A stretch of DNA of 64,000 nt from Methanobrevibacter olleyae (GTDB taxonomy: Archaea; Methanobacteriota; Methanobacteria; Methanobacteriales; Methanobacteriaceae): NCBI RefSeq assembly GCF_900114585.1, contig NZ_FOTL01000008.1:1-64000 (forward strand), in the 5' to 3' direction. Every line of letters starts with the position of its first letter. Position 1 is the first letter of the stretch. This document shows, piece after piece, positions 8,880-18,594 of this stretch. A program made the translations under genes and the position numbers. The notes beneath the pieces are model-generated. The model saw only the letters and a list, made by a program, of their open reading frames with translations. It ran no database searches and was not told where the DNA came from.

Positions 8880-10355
8880 ATGAATGATAATTTTGAAGAA
8901 AATGATTATGGCTTTAATAACTTTAAAGATAATAGTGATGACATCTCAAATGAATTAAATGCTAGTGAATCTAAATTAGTTGACATTAGAATTATTTTAA
9001 CAGGTATAGATTATTTGGAATTTTTATCTAAAGCAGTAAGCAATTTTGATTTATCTAATTTTAATGTAAAGATTTCTTCAATAATTCCGACTAAGGATAT
9101 TGAAACATCCAAAAATACGATTATTGGTGCAGATTTAGTTTTAATTGCCACTGAACCTAATGCTGAAGGTCATAAGTTATATCAAAACCTTAAAAAATCT
9201 TTAAAAACAGAGTTTAATTTTATTGAATATTTAAAACTCCCTTCATTTGATGAATTAGATGATTATGAATATGATGATTATAACAATGATAATCTTTTTG
9301 AAGATGAAATAGCTAATTCTATTATTCGCGGAGGTTTATATAGTATATCTAATTTGTCTTCAATCAACCACTCAAAAAGAAAATATCATGATTTAAAAAA
9401 AGATTTTGATGAAGAATTATTAAAGTCTGATAAAATAACTAAAGAAAATGAATTTTTAATTAAGGAATCTAAATCATTTAGAGAGAGAAATGAAAAATTA
9501 TTTGAAGAACTTAAAGTACTTCAAAGAGAGTTAGATAAAATCAAATCGGATTATTCTGATTTAAAATCTAGATTTGAAGGTATTCATAGTAAAAATTCAT
9601 TAGAAGTCTTTTCTTTAAATGATTTATGGTATGATTTATTTGGAGAGTATTTGTCTGAAGAGATTTATAAGTTTATTTTAATAAGTACTGATAACTTCAG
9701 ACCTAAAAATCTTATGATAGGTCAGGGAGCTATTTGTGCACAATCAAAAGAAGATGCTTTAGATTGGTTAAAGATTATAAAAACTGCATTTATCTTATCT
9801 GATACAAATAAACAAGATTTAGATTACAATAATTTTAATAGTAATTTTAAATTTGATGATATTGAAGAGTTTGGTATGAGTCCTGCTTATGAAGAATCTA
9901 AAAGCTTTGATAATTTAGATTTTGCTGAATCAAGAACTTCTAATGATTCTATTTTTAAAAAATCAATTTTTGAAAATGATGTCAACATCAAAAAAGAAGA
10001 TGTGTTTAATTCTCAAGTAGAAGATGATTTTATTTATAATGCAAGATTCGAAGGAAATTCAAGAAGAGAAAATAATTTTATAAATGAAAAGTTTGTTGAT
10101 GAAGAAGATTTCATTGATGGGAAGTCAAATGAAATAAATTCAGATGAAATAAATAATAATAAAGAAAAAATCAATGTTTTCAATCTTAAATCAATTAAAT
10201 CAATAGAAGATGAAGAAGATAATGATAATTCTAATTTTGATGAAGAGATAAGTGGCCATAATGCTGATAATGAAGATTACGACTATGATGAAGAGGATAG
10301 TGATGAAGGTGAGGATGAAGAAATTTATTCAGCATTTTCAAATCTTTGGGATTAA
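8880..10355 (+). CDS. Acidic coiled-coil protein of unknown function
   Basis: 491 residues that I do not recognise. Residues 30-100 look like a globular alpha/beta domain (VDIRIILTGIDYLEFLSKAV ... ADLVLIATEP). Residues 165-240 are a heptad-rich coiled coil. Residues 240-310 form a second small ordered region (FSLNDLWYDLFGEYLSEEIY ... AICAQSKEDALDWL). The last 180 residues are a disordered, Asp/Glu/Asn-rich tail. There is no signal peptide or membrane segment. It lies alone between galE and purF. The alternation of ordered, coiled and acidic parts suggests a scaffold protein, but no function can be assigned. Confidence 0.6.
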   Translation: MNDNFEENDYGFNNFKDNSDDISNELNASESKLVDIRIILTGIDYLEFLSKAVSNFDLSNFNVKISSIIPTKDIETSKNTIIGADLVLIATEPNAEGHKLYQNLKKSLKTEFNFIEYLKLPSFDELDDYEYDDYNNDNLFEDEIANSIIRGGLYSISNLSSINHSKRKYHDLKKDFDEELLKSDKITKENEFLIKESKSFRERNEKLFEELKVLQRELDKIKSDYSDLKSRFEGIHSKNSLEVFSLNDLWYDLFGEYLSEEIYKFILISTDNFRPKNLMIGQGAICAQSKEDALDWLKIIKTAFILSDTNKQDLDYNNFNSNFKFDDIEEFGMSPAYEESKSFDNLDFAESRTSNDSIFKKSIFENDVNIKKEDVFNSQVEDDFIYNARFEGNSRRENNFINEKFVDEEDFIDGKSNEINSDEINNNKEKINVFNLKSIKSIEDEEDNDNSNFDEEISGHNADNEDYDYDEEDSDEGEDEEIYSAFSNLWD

Positions 10356-10652
10356 TTAATAATTTTTAAATCTCATTATTCTTTGTTCTTTTTTATTCTT
10401 TTTTATAGCTTTTTAGTTTTTTTATCATTTATTTTTTATAGTTTTTTAGTTTATAGTGTTTTAGTTTTTTTATTAAGATTTTTTAAAATTTTTATCAAAA
10501 AGATTTATTATAAATATTAGAAAATTTATAAGTATTTATATGATATACTTTTTAACTTAATTAATTTTATTTAGGTACTTTAATGGTATATTTATAAATT
10601 TATATTAATTAAAGAATTTTTCATGTCTTAATAGGGTAATGGAGATTATATA

Positions 10653-12095
10653 TTGAAAGATAAGTGTGGTATTATTGGAATACATTCTAAAGATGCTTCA
10701 AAGGATGTTTCTCATTTAATTTATTATGGTTTATATGCTTTACAGCATAGAGGACAAGAATCTGCAGGAATAGCTACTCATAATATTAATTATGGCTTAA
10801 ATTATCATTGTGGAATGGGTTTAGTAACTGATGTTTTTAATAATGCTTTAATTAAAAGTTTAGCTGGAAATGTAGGTATTGGTCATGTAAGATATTCTAC
10901 TACTGGTGAATCAAAATTAGAAAGTTCACAACCATTCTACACAGAATTAGATGATGGTTTTATAGCTATTGCTCATAATGGAGATATTGTTAACTCAGGT
11001 TATTTAAGAAAGGATTTAAATAAAAAAGGTTATGAATTTAGGTCTGATACTGATTCTGAAGTTGTTTGTTATTTAATTAAAGAAGAGGCTAAAAATGAAA
11101 CTGATATTCTTAAAGTAATTGATTCTGTTTCTCAAAAATTAATTGGTTCCTATTCTTTAGTTATTTTAATTAATGATGAGCTTTATGTCTTAAGGGATCC
11201 CATGGCTATGAAACCTCTAGTTTTAGGTCAAACTGATAATCACTTTGTAGTTGCATCTGAATCAGTTGCATTTGATGTTATGAATGCTCAGTTTATCCGT
11301 GATTTAGAACCTGGTGAGTTGATCTTCTTTAAAGACAATAGAATCAATTCATATATTCTACCTTCTGCAAAGGACTCTAAATTAGCACACTGTATGTTTG
11401 AATATGTTTACTTTGCACGTCCGGATAGTGTAATAGACAAGCAAAGCGTATACAATGCAAGACTTAGAATTGGTGAAGCATTATTTAAAGAATTTCCTAT
11501 TGATGCAGATTTAGTTTTACCAGTTCCAGATTCATCTATTCCTGCAGCTATTGGCTATGCAAGATCTTCAGGTATCCCTTATGGTGAAGGTTTAATTAAG
11601 AATAGGTATGTTGGAAGAACTTTTATTATGCCTACTCAAGCAGAGCGTGAAATTGCTGTAAAACTTAAGGTAAATCCATTAAAACATGAATTAAAAGGAA
11701 AAACTGTTGTTGTAATTGATGATAGTATTGTTAGAGGCACTACTTCCGAATCTTTAGTTAAAATTCTTAAAGCAGCAGGTGTTAAAGAGGTACATATGTT
11801 AATTGGCTGTCCTCCAGTAAGGGCTCCTTGTTTCTATGGTGTTGCAATGGCAACTAAAGATGAACTAATTGCAGCTAATATGGAAATTGAAGATATTAGG
11901 AAGCACTTAGGTGCTGAAACTTTAGGATATATCAGTATTGAATCTCTTATTGAAGCTATTGGTATTGAAGGTGAAAAATTATGTTTAGGATGTTTAAATG
12001 AAGAGTATCCTACTGAGATACCTGAGGATTTAGAAGCAGAATCCTATTATGATTATTATAAATCTTTAACTGATGCAGCACAGGAAGATGATTAA
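10653..12095 (+). CDS. purF: Amidophosphoribosyltransferase
   Basis: First committed step of purine synthesis: PRPP plus glutamine to phosphoribosylamine. The glutamine nucleophile is Cys5 in [10 protein letters not shown], so a four-residue propeptide must be removed, as in the iron-sulfur type of PurF. The PRPP-binding [13 protein letters not shown] lies near residue 353. Cysteines in CPPVRAPC and [10 protein letters not shown] near the C-terminus fit the [4Fe-4S] ligands of the Bacillus-type enzyme. The start is TTG with GGAG upstream. It is 480 residues long and transcribed alone. Confidence 0.96.
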   Translation: MKDKCGIIGIHSKDASKDVSHLIYYGLYALQHRGQESAGIATHNINYGLNYHCGMGLVTDVFNNALIKSLAGNVGIGHVRYSTTGESKLESSQPFYTELDDGFIAIAHNGDIVNSGYLRKDLNKKGYEFRSDTDSEVVCYLIKEEAKNETDILKVIDSVSQKLIGSYSLVILINDELYVLRDPMAMKPLVLGQTDNHFVVASESVAFDVMNAQFIRDLEPGELIFFKDNRINSYILPSAKDSKLAHCMFEYVYFARPDSVIDKQSVYNARLRIGEALFKEFPIDADLVLPVPDSSIPAAIGYARSSGIPYGEGLIKNRYVGRTFIMPTQAEREIAVKLKVNPLKHELKGKTVVVIDDSIVRGTTSESLVKILKAAGVKEVHMLIGCPPVRAPCFYGVAMATKDELIAANMEIEDIRKHLGAETLGYISIESLIEAIGIEGEKLCLGCLNEEYPTEIPEDLEAESYYDYYKSLTDAAQEDD

Positions 12096-12188
12096 TTTCA
12101 TCTTGTTTTTATTTTATAACTTTTTTTAAATTAAATTATTTTTCTTAATTTTAAAATTAATAATATTTTATTATTTGAGTGTGTTTTT

Positions 12189-13442
12189 ATGGTAGAATTA
12201 TTAGCTCCTGCAGGAAATTTTATTTCATTAACTAGTGCATTAAAAAATGGTGCAGATGCAGTTTATATTGGTCTTGAAGAGGCTAATATGAGAATTAATG
12301 CAAGTAATTTTTCGCTTGAAGATATAAAAAAAGCAAGTGAAATAACAAAAGAATATGGAGCTAAATTATATGTCTGTACAAATACAATAATGAAGGATAA
12401 AGATATTGAAAGACTTAAAGAACAATTACCTTATATTAAAGAATATGGTGCAGATGGTATTATTTTATCAGATATTTCATTAATAGATTTAGCAATTGAA
12501 AATGGTCTTGAAGCCCATATTAGTGTTCAAGAAAATACTAGCAATTTTTATGCTTTAAAAACATTAGAGAAATTAGGTGCTAAAAGAGCTATCTTATCAA
12601 GAGAATTGTCTTTAGAAGAAATAAAAGAGATTATTCAAAAACTAAAAGAAAACTCCACTATTGAAACTGAAGTTTTTATTCATGGTGCAATGTGTATGGC
12701 TATATCTGGGAGATGTTTTTTAAGTTATGCTCTTTATGGTAGAAGTGCTAATTGTGGAGATTGCTTACAACCATGTAGAAAAGAATGGAAATTAAGTTTT
12801 GAAGAGGATGAAAATGATGATGTAATCAATACTTCTGAATCTGAAGATGAATCTTTTATAATCTCTCATTCCTATGATGGATCTTATAGAACAAATTTCT
12901 TCTCTCCAAAGGATATGGCTTTAATAGAACATATTCCAGAACTTATTGAAGCAGGAATTGACTCGTTTAAAATAGAAGGAAGAGCAAGGTCTCCTGATTA
13001 TGTAGCTATGGCAGTTAAAGTTTATAGGGAGGCTATTGATTTATATCAAAAAGACCCAAAGAGCTATCAATATAATCCAAAATGGATGGAAAACTTGATG
13101 AAAGTATTCAATAGAGGTTATGATACTGGTTTTTATTTTAATATTCCTCATGAGATTAGTGAAAATAATCAATCAAAATTTATTAAAAAAGATATTGCTA
13201 AAGTTGTTAATTATTATAATAAAATTAAAGTTGCAGAACTTAAAATATGGGATGATTTAGCAGTTGGTGATGAGATTATGATTCAAGGACCAAGTACTGG
13301 TTCTATCACTCATTTCATTGATTCTATGCAAATTGATGGAAAAGCTATTGAAAAAGCAGAAAAGGGTTCTAATGTAGCAATAGCTATTGATGAGAAATTA
13401 AGGGAAAGTGATTTTGTCTATAAGTTGATTCCTCGCGGGTAA
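12189..13442 (+). CDS. Peptidase U32 family protein
   Basis: 417 residues with the N-terminal LLAPAGNFISLTSALKNGADAVYIG typical of U32 proteins. The family signature EVFIHGAMCMAISGRCFLS lies near residue 160, followed by GDCLQPCR. U32 members include collagenase-like proteins and, in bacteria, enzymes that hydroxylate tRNA or rRNA. The conserved cysteines are more in keeping with an RNA-modification role needing Fe-S than with a protease. I cannot tell which substrate applies. An acidic insertion (about residues 208-225) follows the signature. Confidence 0.85.
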   Translation: MVELLAPAGNFISLTSALKNGADAVYIGLEEANMRINASNFSLEDIKKASEITKEYGAKLYVCTNTIMKDKDIERLKEQLPYIKEYGADGIILSDISLIDLAIENGLEAHISVQENTSNFYALKTLEKLGAKRAILSRELSLEEIKEIIQKLKENSTIETEVFIHGAMCMAISGRCFLSYALYGRSANCGDCLQPCRKEWKLSFEEDENDDVINTSESEDESFIISHSYDGSYRTNFFSPKDMALIEHIPELIEAGIDSFKIEGRARSPDYVAMAVKVYREAIDLYQKDPKSYQYNPKWMENLMKVFNRGYDTGFYFNIPHEISENNQSKFIKKDIAKVVNYYNKIKVAELKIWDDLAVGDEIMIQGPSTGSITHFIDSMQIDGKAIEKAEKGSNVAIAIDEKLRESDFVYKLIPRG

Positions 13443-13512
13443 TTCTTTGGTGTTGTTTATTGATTAGTTTTTTTGTGGGTAATTCTTTGGTGTTGTTTAT
13501 TGATTGGTTTCT
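13438..13512. repeat. 40-bp direct repeat between U32 gene and cfbC
   Basis: A 40-base unit beginning GGGTAATTCTTTGGTG is present twice in tandem, with few changes in the second copy. The first copy starts inside the last codon and stop of the U32 gene, so the repeat duplicated the gene's end. The second copy therefore carries a non-functional copy of the stop region. Confidence 0.65.
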
Positions 13513-13531
13513 TGAATAATTTGGTGTAATA

Positions 13532-14335
13532 ATGAAAAGACAGAAGAAAATAGCTATTTATGGAAAAGGTGGTATTGGTAAAAGTACTACAGTAGCTAAT
13601 ATTGCAGTAGCTTATAGTGAAGATGATAAAAAAGTTATGGTAATCGGTTGTGATCCGAAGGCTGATACTACCAGAACATTATGTGGTAAAAGAATTCCTA
13701 CAATTGTAAATACTTTAAAAGATAATAAAAAGCCAGAAATTTCTGATCTGGTTTTTGAAGGCTTTAATCAAATTAAATGTGTTGAAAGTGGAGGTCCTGA
13801 ACCTGGAGTAGGTTGTGCAGGACGTGGCGTTATCGTTGCTATGAAACGTTTAGAGAATTTAAATGTTTTTGATGAAGAGTTTGATGTAATTCTTTATGAT
13901 GTTTTAGGTGATGTAGTTTGTGGAGGTTTTTCTGTACCTCTTAGAGAAGATTATGCTGATGAAGTATTTATTGTATCTTCTGGGGAATATATGTCTTTAT
14001 ATGCTGCAAATAATATATCTAAAGGAATTAAAAAATTAAAAGGAAATCTTGGTGGAATTATTTGTAATTGTAAAGGTATTGAAAATGAAGAAGAAATAGT
14101 CAATGCTTTTGCAGAGGAAATTGGAACTCATGTAATTGGACTTATTGGAAGAAGTAATTTAATTCAAAGAAGTGAATTAGATGCTAAAACTGTAGTTGAA
14201 TATGCTGCAGACTCAAAAGAGGCAGAAGATTATAGAAAATTAGCAAGTGATATTTTTACTAATGATAATTATTCAACTCCTGAACCAATGGAAGATGAAG
14301 CTTTTGAAAACTTCTTTAAATCATTTATTGATTAA
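13532..14335 (+). CDS. cfbC: Ni-sirohydrochlorin a,c-diamide reductive cyclase reductase component
   Basis: NifH-like ATPase that delivers electrons to CfbD in coenzyme F430 synthesis, the nickel tetrapyrrole of methyl-coenzyme M reductase. It has the P-loop GKGGIGKST at residue 11, GCDPKADTTR near 40, and the conserved cysteines in GVGCAGRG and VVCGGF that bridge the [4Fe-4S] cluster between two subunits. At 267 residues it has the compact length of the methanogen group IV NifH homologues, and no nif genes are near. The partner cfbD is not in the window. Calling it CfbC rather than nitrogenase NifH follows from methanogen context and from divergence at the C-terminus. Confidence 0.85.
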   Translation: MKRQKKIAIYGKGGIGKSTTVANIAVAYSEDDKKVMVIGCDPKADTTRTLCGKRIPTIVNTLKDNKKPEISDLVFEGFNQIKCVESGGPEPGVGCAGRGVIVAMKRLENLNVFDEEFDVILYDVLGDVVCGGFSVPLREDYADEVFIVSSGEYMSLYAANNISKGIKKLKGNLGGIICNCKGIENEEEIVNAFAEEIGTHVIGLIGRSNLIQRSELDAKTVVEYAADSKEAEDYRKLASDIFTNDNYSTPEPMEDEAFENFFKSFID

Positions 14336-14419
14336 TTGATTTATTTTTTTCTTTTATTTTTCACCTATTATTTTATTTCTCACCTATTATTTTATTTTTC
14401 ATCTATTATTTTATTATTT

Positions 14420-14866
14420 TTATATTAATTCTTTTTTATAGTAATTTAAATCATAATATTCAATATTTAGCTCATTATATGCATTTTTTACAGAGTTTAG
14501 TGTATCTCTTTTTCTTTTAAAATAAATTAAATGTGATTTACAATTACAGTCAGAACATCCAAACTTTGGAACTTCTTCACCATTTTTAGCTATTTTATTC
14601 GCTAAATCACATTCAATCTTTTTATTTGAGATATTAAATAGAATGTCTCTTATGGTGCTATTTTGGCTTTTCAATAAATAATCAATATGCCAATGCATTT
14701 TTTTATCATCAGATAGGTGTCTATTTATTCTTGAGATGAGTGAATTCATTGCTGAACCTATGTAAACATAGTATCCTTTCTTAAATTTATAGTCTTGATA
14801 TAGATGTCCTATTTTAAGTTTCTCACTTTTTTTCATAGATATTATTAAACAGTAGCAACCTCTCAT
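14420..14866 (-). CDS. DUF123 / GIY-YIG family protein
   Basis: 148 residues with the family layout: GCYCLIISM at the N-terminus, GYYVYIGSAMNSLISRINRHL near residue 32 (a degenerate GIY-YIG core), HWHIDYLL near 58, and the C-terminal FGCSDCNCKSHLIYF. GIY-YIG domains are nuclease folds. DUF123 members are of unknown function and are common in archaea. No clear ribosome-binding site is seen, so the start could be leaderless. It is convergent with cfbC and 130 bases from the next minus-strand gene. Confidence 0.8.
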   Translation of the reverse strand: MRGCYCLIISMKKSEKLKIGHLYQDYKFKKGYYVYIGSAMNSLISRINRHLSDDKKMHWHIDYLLKSQNSTIRDILFNISNKKIECDLANKIAKNGEEVPKFGCSDCNCKSHLIYFKRKRDTLNSVKNAYNELNIEYYDLNYYKKELI

Positions 14867-14998
14867 AATTCAACAACTTTTTTATTTTTATTTAAAATTA
14901 TAGTTTATTATTTTTATTTAATTAATTGTATGGCTTTCTGTGTTTGTGATTTTGTGTTTTTTGTATATTTGTTTTTTTATTTAATAAAAAGCAGATAT

Positions 14999-15937
14999 TT
15001 AAAATAATTTAGTTTGTATTGTTTTTTCATTAATTATAAAACTTTCTTGATTCATTTCTTTAATTTCATCACTTTCTTTTATATCCCCTATTAAAAGAGG
15101 TGATTTTGGATTGTGAAGTTTTAAGTTTCTTTTAACTAAATTTTTATTTGCATTTGCATAACAATATAAACATCCGTGATTACAAGTGTTATATTCACCT
15201 ATATCATTGTTTAAAAGGCAATAGCATTGTCCATTTCTTGCTTTTTCTTTAGGAATATTTAGCTTTTTATTAATTACTCTTTCTATTACTTCTTTTGTCA
15301 TACAACCTCTTGAATCAATACCGAATTTTTCTAATTCAGTTCCTTCAACACATGTTTTTACTTTTATATTATTTTCATTTCCTATTTTAGCAAATTCCTT
15401 TCCTATTTCTAGGCGTTCCTCTCTATTTACTGTATTTACATTTGGAAAGTTACGTTTGGTTTTTTCATATAAATCAATAAAACTTATTATAACTTCAGTT
15501 GTGTAATTAGATAAAGATCTTGCAATATGGTTAAAAGTCTCTATGTGATTATCTAATGTGTATTTTTCATTGATAAAAATAGGATCATATCTCCAAGATA
15601 CTTTTTCTTTACCTAATTTCTCTGAAAGATATTTAAAACTTTCTATAACTTCATTAACTGGTGGAACATTAGGTTCTACTTCTCTTTCATAGGGGGTGAT
15701 TGTTATATGCCAGTATTGATTAAATTTAGATATTTTATCAAGACTTTTAAACATTGGCTTTGGGTTTTTTGTACAAAAAATTATACAGTCAATTAGTTCA
15801 GCTTTTAGTTTATATGAATAAATTTGATGTTTTCCATAGGGATTTCTTACATAAAGGAATCCTTCATCTATTCTATTATAGAACCATTCACTAAAAAATC
15901 CAGGAATATCTGTTATTAAGCCAGTATTTAAAATCAT
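14999..15937 (-). CDS. DUF1848 family protein
   Basis: 312 residues. It matches DUF1848 in the N-terminal DIPGFFSEWFYNRIDEGFLYVRNPY segment, the IIFCTKNPKPM motif near residue 52, SWRYDPI near 115 and the C-terminal CNHGCLYCYAN cysteine motif, which is spaced CxxxCxxC like a radical SAM cluster site but sits at the end of the chain. A second cysteine group, CYCLLNNDIGEYNTC, precedes it. Probably an iron-sulfur enzyme of unknown reaction. AAAGGAG upstream supports the start. Family members often occur near DNA-repair or restriction genes, but not here. Confidence 0.8.
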   Translation of the reverse strand: MILNTGLITDIPGFFSEWFYNRIDEGFLYVRNPYGKHQIYSYKLKAELIDCIIFCTKNPKPMFKSLDKISKFNQYWHITITPYEREVEPNVPPVNEVIESFKYLSEKLGKEKVSWRYDPIFINEKYTLDNHIETFNHIARSLSNYTTEVIISFIDLYEKTKRNFPNVNTVNREERLEIGKEFAKIGNENNIKVKTCVEGTELEKFGIDSRGCMTKEVIERVINKKLNIPKEKARNGQCYCLLNNDIGEYNTCNHGCLYCYANANKNLVKRNLKLHNPKSPLLIGDIKESDEIKEMNQESFIINEKTIQTKLF

Positions 15938-16118
15938 ATTATTTCTCCTTTTTCTATTTGTATATATGATAAAATCTTGATTATGGAATTTAAATATTTA
16001 TTTAAATTATTTATTAGATTATTTATTAAATTATTTATTTAAATTATTTATTAAATTAGCTATTAATATATTCTTTTTTTAAAAATATTTTTATAAAATA
16101 ATTTTCAAAAGATTTATT

Positions 16119-16532
16119 ATGAATTTTAAAATTAGAGCAAAGGGACATAAAAATGTAATATCAAAACATAAATCTACATTTGAAATAACTAAAGATAAAG
16201 ACCTTAGTTTATCTGGTGATTGTATAATTGGTTTAGATATAGATAAATCTATGGATGATTTTCCAGAAGAATTTAAAAAGAAATTAGCTAATGATAATAC
16301 AAAAGTTATAGTAGAATTAGTTACTCCTAATGCATCAGATAAAATAGAAGGTTTTGGGCATAATGATTTAAGCCTTTCTCATCCAACAGATATAGTTTGT
16401 AGAAAAAGTACATTTGTATGTTCTAGAACTTTAATGATTAAATCTAATAAAGGAGCTATTGATTTAAACAGAGATTTAATAAATGATTTAGCTAATGGTG
16501 AATCTATGGATGTAAATATTAAACTTATTTAA
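16119..16532 (+). CDS. DUF371 family protein
   Basis: 137 residues. The GHKNVISKHKSTFEITKD opening, the GDCIIGLDIDK segment and FGHNDLSLSHPTDIVCRKS fit the archaeal DUF371 family, whose function is unknown. It is predicted to be a small soluble beta-rich protein with no membrane segment. A weak ribosome-binding site (AAAAGAT) precedes the ATG. It stands alone, 118 bases upstream of tRNA-Leu. Confidence 0.75.
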   Translation: MNFKIRAKGHKNVISKHKSTFEITKDKDLSLSGDCIIGLDIDKSMDDFPEEFKKKLANDNTKVIVELVTPNASDKIEGFGHNDLSLSHPTDIVCRKSTFVCSRTLMIKSNKGAIDLNRDLINDLANGESMDVNIKLI

Positions 16533-16586
16533 TTTAAACCCTTTTATTTCATTTTGTAGTAAGATTTAAATAAGATAATAAAGAAA

Positions 16587-16595
16587 CTATATATT
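16587..16595 (+). promoter_or_regulatory. Promoter of tRNA-Leu
   Basis: AAGAAA followed by CTATATATT is a strong archaeal BRE/TATA pair of the type seen before stable RNA genes. Transcription would start near 16616, leaving a leader of about 35 bases. A second, weaker TATA (TTATATGG, about 16607) is an alternative. Confidence 0.5.
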
Positions 16596-16650
16596 ACTGT
16601 ATTGTTTATATGGTATATTAATTTATTATTTCTATCTTAGTTATTTTAAT

Positions 16651-16734
<84 letters not shown>

Positions 16735-16980
16735 CTTTTTATAAATCTATTTTTCGTTTACTAATCTTTTAATTTTTTTAATTGTTTTTTATTTATTTTT
16801 TTAAATATCTTCCTAAGCCCTATTTTTTCATCAAATTTATATATTCTTATTAATAAACTAGTATTATAATAAAGTAATAATTTATTAATTTAGATTTTTA
16901 AAAATATTTTAATTATTAATTTTTTTTAAATTAATTTAAATTAGTGGAAATAATAAATTATATTTATTTGAGGTGTAATA

Positions 16981-17826
16981 ATGAAAGCAGTTATTCCAGC
17001 AGCAGGTTTAGGAACAAGGTTTTTACCTTCAACTAAGGCTCAACCAAAAGAAATGTTACCTGTTTATGATAAACCTACTATTCAGTATGTAATTGAAGAG
17101 TCTGTTAATTCTGGTGTAGATGATATATTAATTGTCACTGGTAAAGGAAAAAGGTCAATTGAAGATCATTTTGATAGATCTTTTGAATTAGAACACCATT
17201 TAAGAACAAAAGGAAAGGAAGACTTTTTAAAAGAAATTGAATACATTTCTGAATTAGCAGATATTCATTTTATCAGACAAAAAAAGCAAAAAGGTCTTGG
17301 TGATGCGATTTATTGTGCAAAAAAACATGTTGGAAATGATCCATTTGTAGTGATGTTAGGAGACACCATTACTAAAGATACAGTTCCATGTACAAAACAA
17401 TTGATTGACAGTTATGAAAAATTTGGTAAGTCTGTAATTGCTTTAGAAAAAGTTCCAGATGAAAAAGTTGAAAGATATGGTATTATTGGTGGAGAGGAAA
17501 TTGAAGATTCAATCTATAAAATTGATAAATTAGTTGAAAAACCACCTCTTAGTGTGGCGCCAAGTAATTTAGCTATTATGGGCAGATATGTTCTCACTCC
17601 TGATATTTTTGATCATATAGAAAATATAGAACCTGGATACGGTGGAGAGATTCAATTAACTGATGCATTATCTAAACTTGATGAAATATATGGGCAAATA
17701 TTTAGAGGTGAATCTTTTGATATTGGTAATCGTATTGACTGGTTAAAAACTTCTTTAAAATTTGCTTTAGAAGATGAAGAAGCAAGAGATGTTATCTTAG
17801 AATTTATTCATGGTGATTTGATATAA
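16981..17826 (+). CDS. galU: UTP-glucose-1-phosphate uridylyltransferase
   Basis: Makes UDP-glucose from UTP and glucose-1-phosphate. It has the N-terminal nucleotide-binding AAGLGTRFLPSTKAQPKEM at residue 6, the sugar-binding GLGDAIYCAK near 112, the metal-binding MLGDT near 130, and a VEKP motif near 187. Length 281 residues is normal. A GAGGTGTAATA ribosome-binding region precedes the ATG. It opens a run of co-directional genes (coiled-coil protein, epimerase, glycosyltransferase) that likely feeds surface polysaccharide or glycolipid synthesis. Confidence 0.94.
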   Translation: MKAVIPAAGLGTRFLPSTKAQPKEMLPVYDKPTIQYVIEESVNSGVDDILIVTGKGKRSIEDHFDRSFELEHHLRTKGKEDFLKEIEYISELADIHFIRQKKQKGLGDAIYCAKKHVGNDPFVVMLGDTITKDTVPCTKQLIDSYEKFGKSVIALEKVPDEKVERYGIIGGEEIEDSIYKIDKLVEKPPLSVAPSNLAIMGRYVLTPDIFDHIENIEPGYGGEIQLTDALSKLDEIYGQIFRGESFDIGNRIDWLKTSLKFALEDEEARDVILEFIHGDLI

Positions 17827-17919
17827 TAATTTTAGATTTAAATATTATTTAGCTTCTTGATTTAAAGTTTATGATTAATTATTTCATTTTATGGATTTTT
17901 ATAAGTTTTTTGTGATTAG

Positions 17920-18465
17920 ATGATTAATAAAGAAAGTCCTAAAGAAGAAATAGAAGAGTTAAAAATACAACTTTCTAATTATAGGAAAGAGAACAGTATT
18001 CTTAAAGAAAGATGCAAATCCTATGAAGATAGAATTGAACATTTTGCCATTGAAAGAGAAAAACTTTCAAGAGATATTATGAGATTTGAGTCCTTAGAAT
18101 TAGAAATTAGACAATATGATATAGAAGAATTAGCTCTTGAAATGAAAAAGTTAAATCATAGAATTGATATTTTAAGGAGATATCTTAAAACTGAAAGGGA
18201 AGATAATGAAAAATTAAATGGATTAATTGATAAGCTAACTAAAGAATTAAATGATGCTAATTATGAAATTGCTAAATTAGAAACTGAATTTAAGAAATTA
18301 AGAATTCGTAAAAATCAAAGAACTTTTTTCTTAGAAAATCGTTTAGATATAGCATATACTAAATTAGCTCAATTAAAATACACTTTAAATGAATATGAAG
18401 AATTGGGATTTTTTGATAGAATTCGAGGTAAAAAACCTAAAAGTTATGATGAAATTGATATTTAA
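17920..18465 (+). CDS. Coiled-coil protein of unknown function
   Basis: 181 residues, almost entirely heptad-repeat coiled coil rich in Glu, Lys and Leu (residues 5-150), ending in a short FFDRIRGKKPKSYDEIDI tail. There is no signal, membrane segment or cysteine. It lies 93 bases after galU and 129 before the epimerase in the same direction. A structural or scaffolding partner for the sugar-nucleotide enzymes is possible, but nothing in the sequence proves it. Confidence 0.6.
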   Translation: MINKESPKEEIEELKIQLSNYRKENSILKERCKSYEDRIEHFAIEREKLSRDIMRFESLELEIRQYDIEELALEMKKLNHRIDILRRYLKTEREDNEKLNGLIDKLTKELNDANYEIAKLETEFKKLRIRKNQRTFFLENRLDIAYTKLAQLKYTLNEYEELGFFDRIRGKKPKSYDEIDI

Positions 18466-18594
18466 TTTTTAATATTTGCTTTTAATATTTTCTAGTATTT
18501 TTAATTTTTAATATTTGCTTTTAATATTTTTTAGTATTTTTAATTTTAATACTTTAGAGTATTTTTAATTTTTATTTGATTCAAGGTGTTATTT

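Noticed and set aside
13532-14335. Nitrogenase reductase NifH
   Set aside because: No other nif genes nearby, and the compact length and C-terminus fit the F430-synthesis protein CfbC of methanogens.
18586-18594. GTG start for the epimerase
   Set aside because: The GTG lies inside the AAGGTG ribosome-binding site for ATG 18595.
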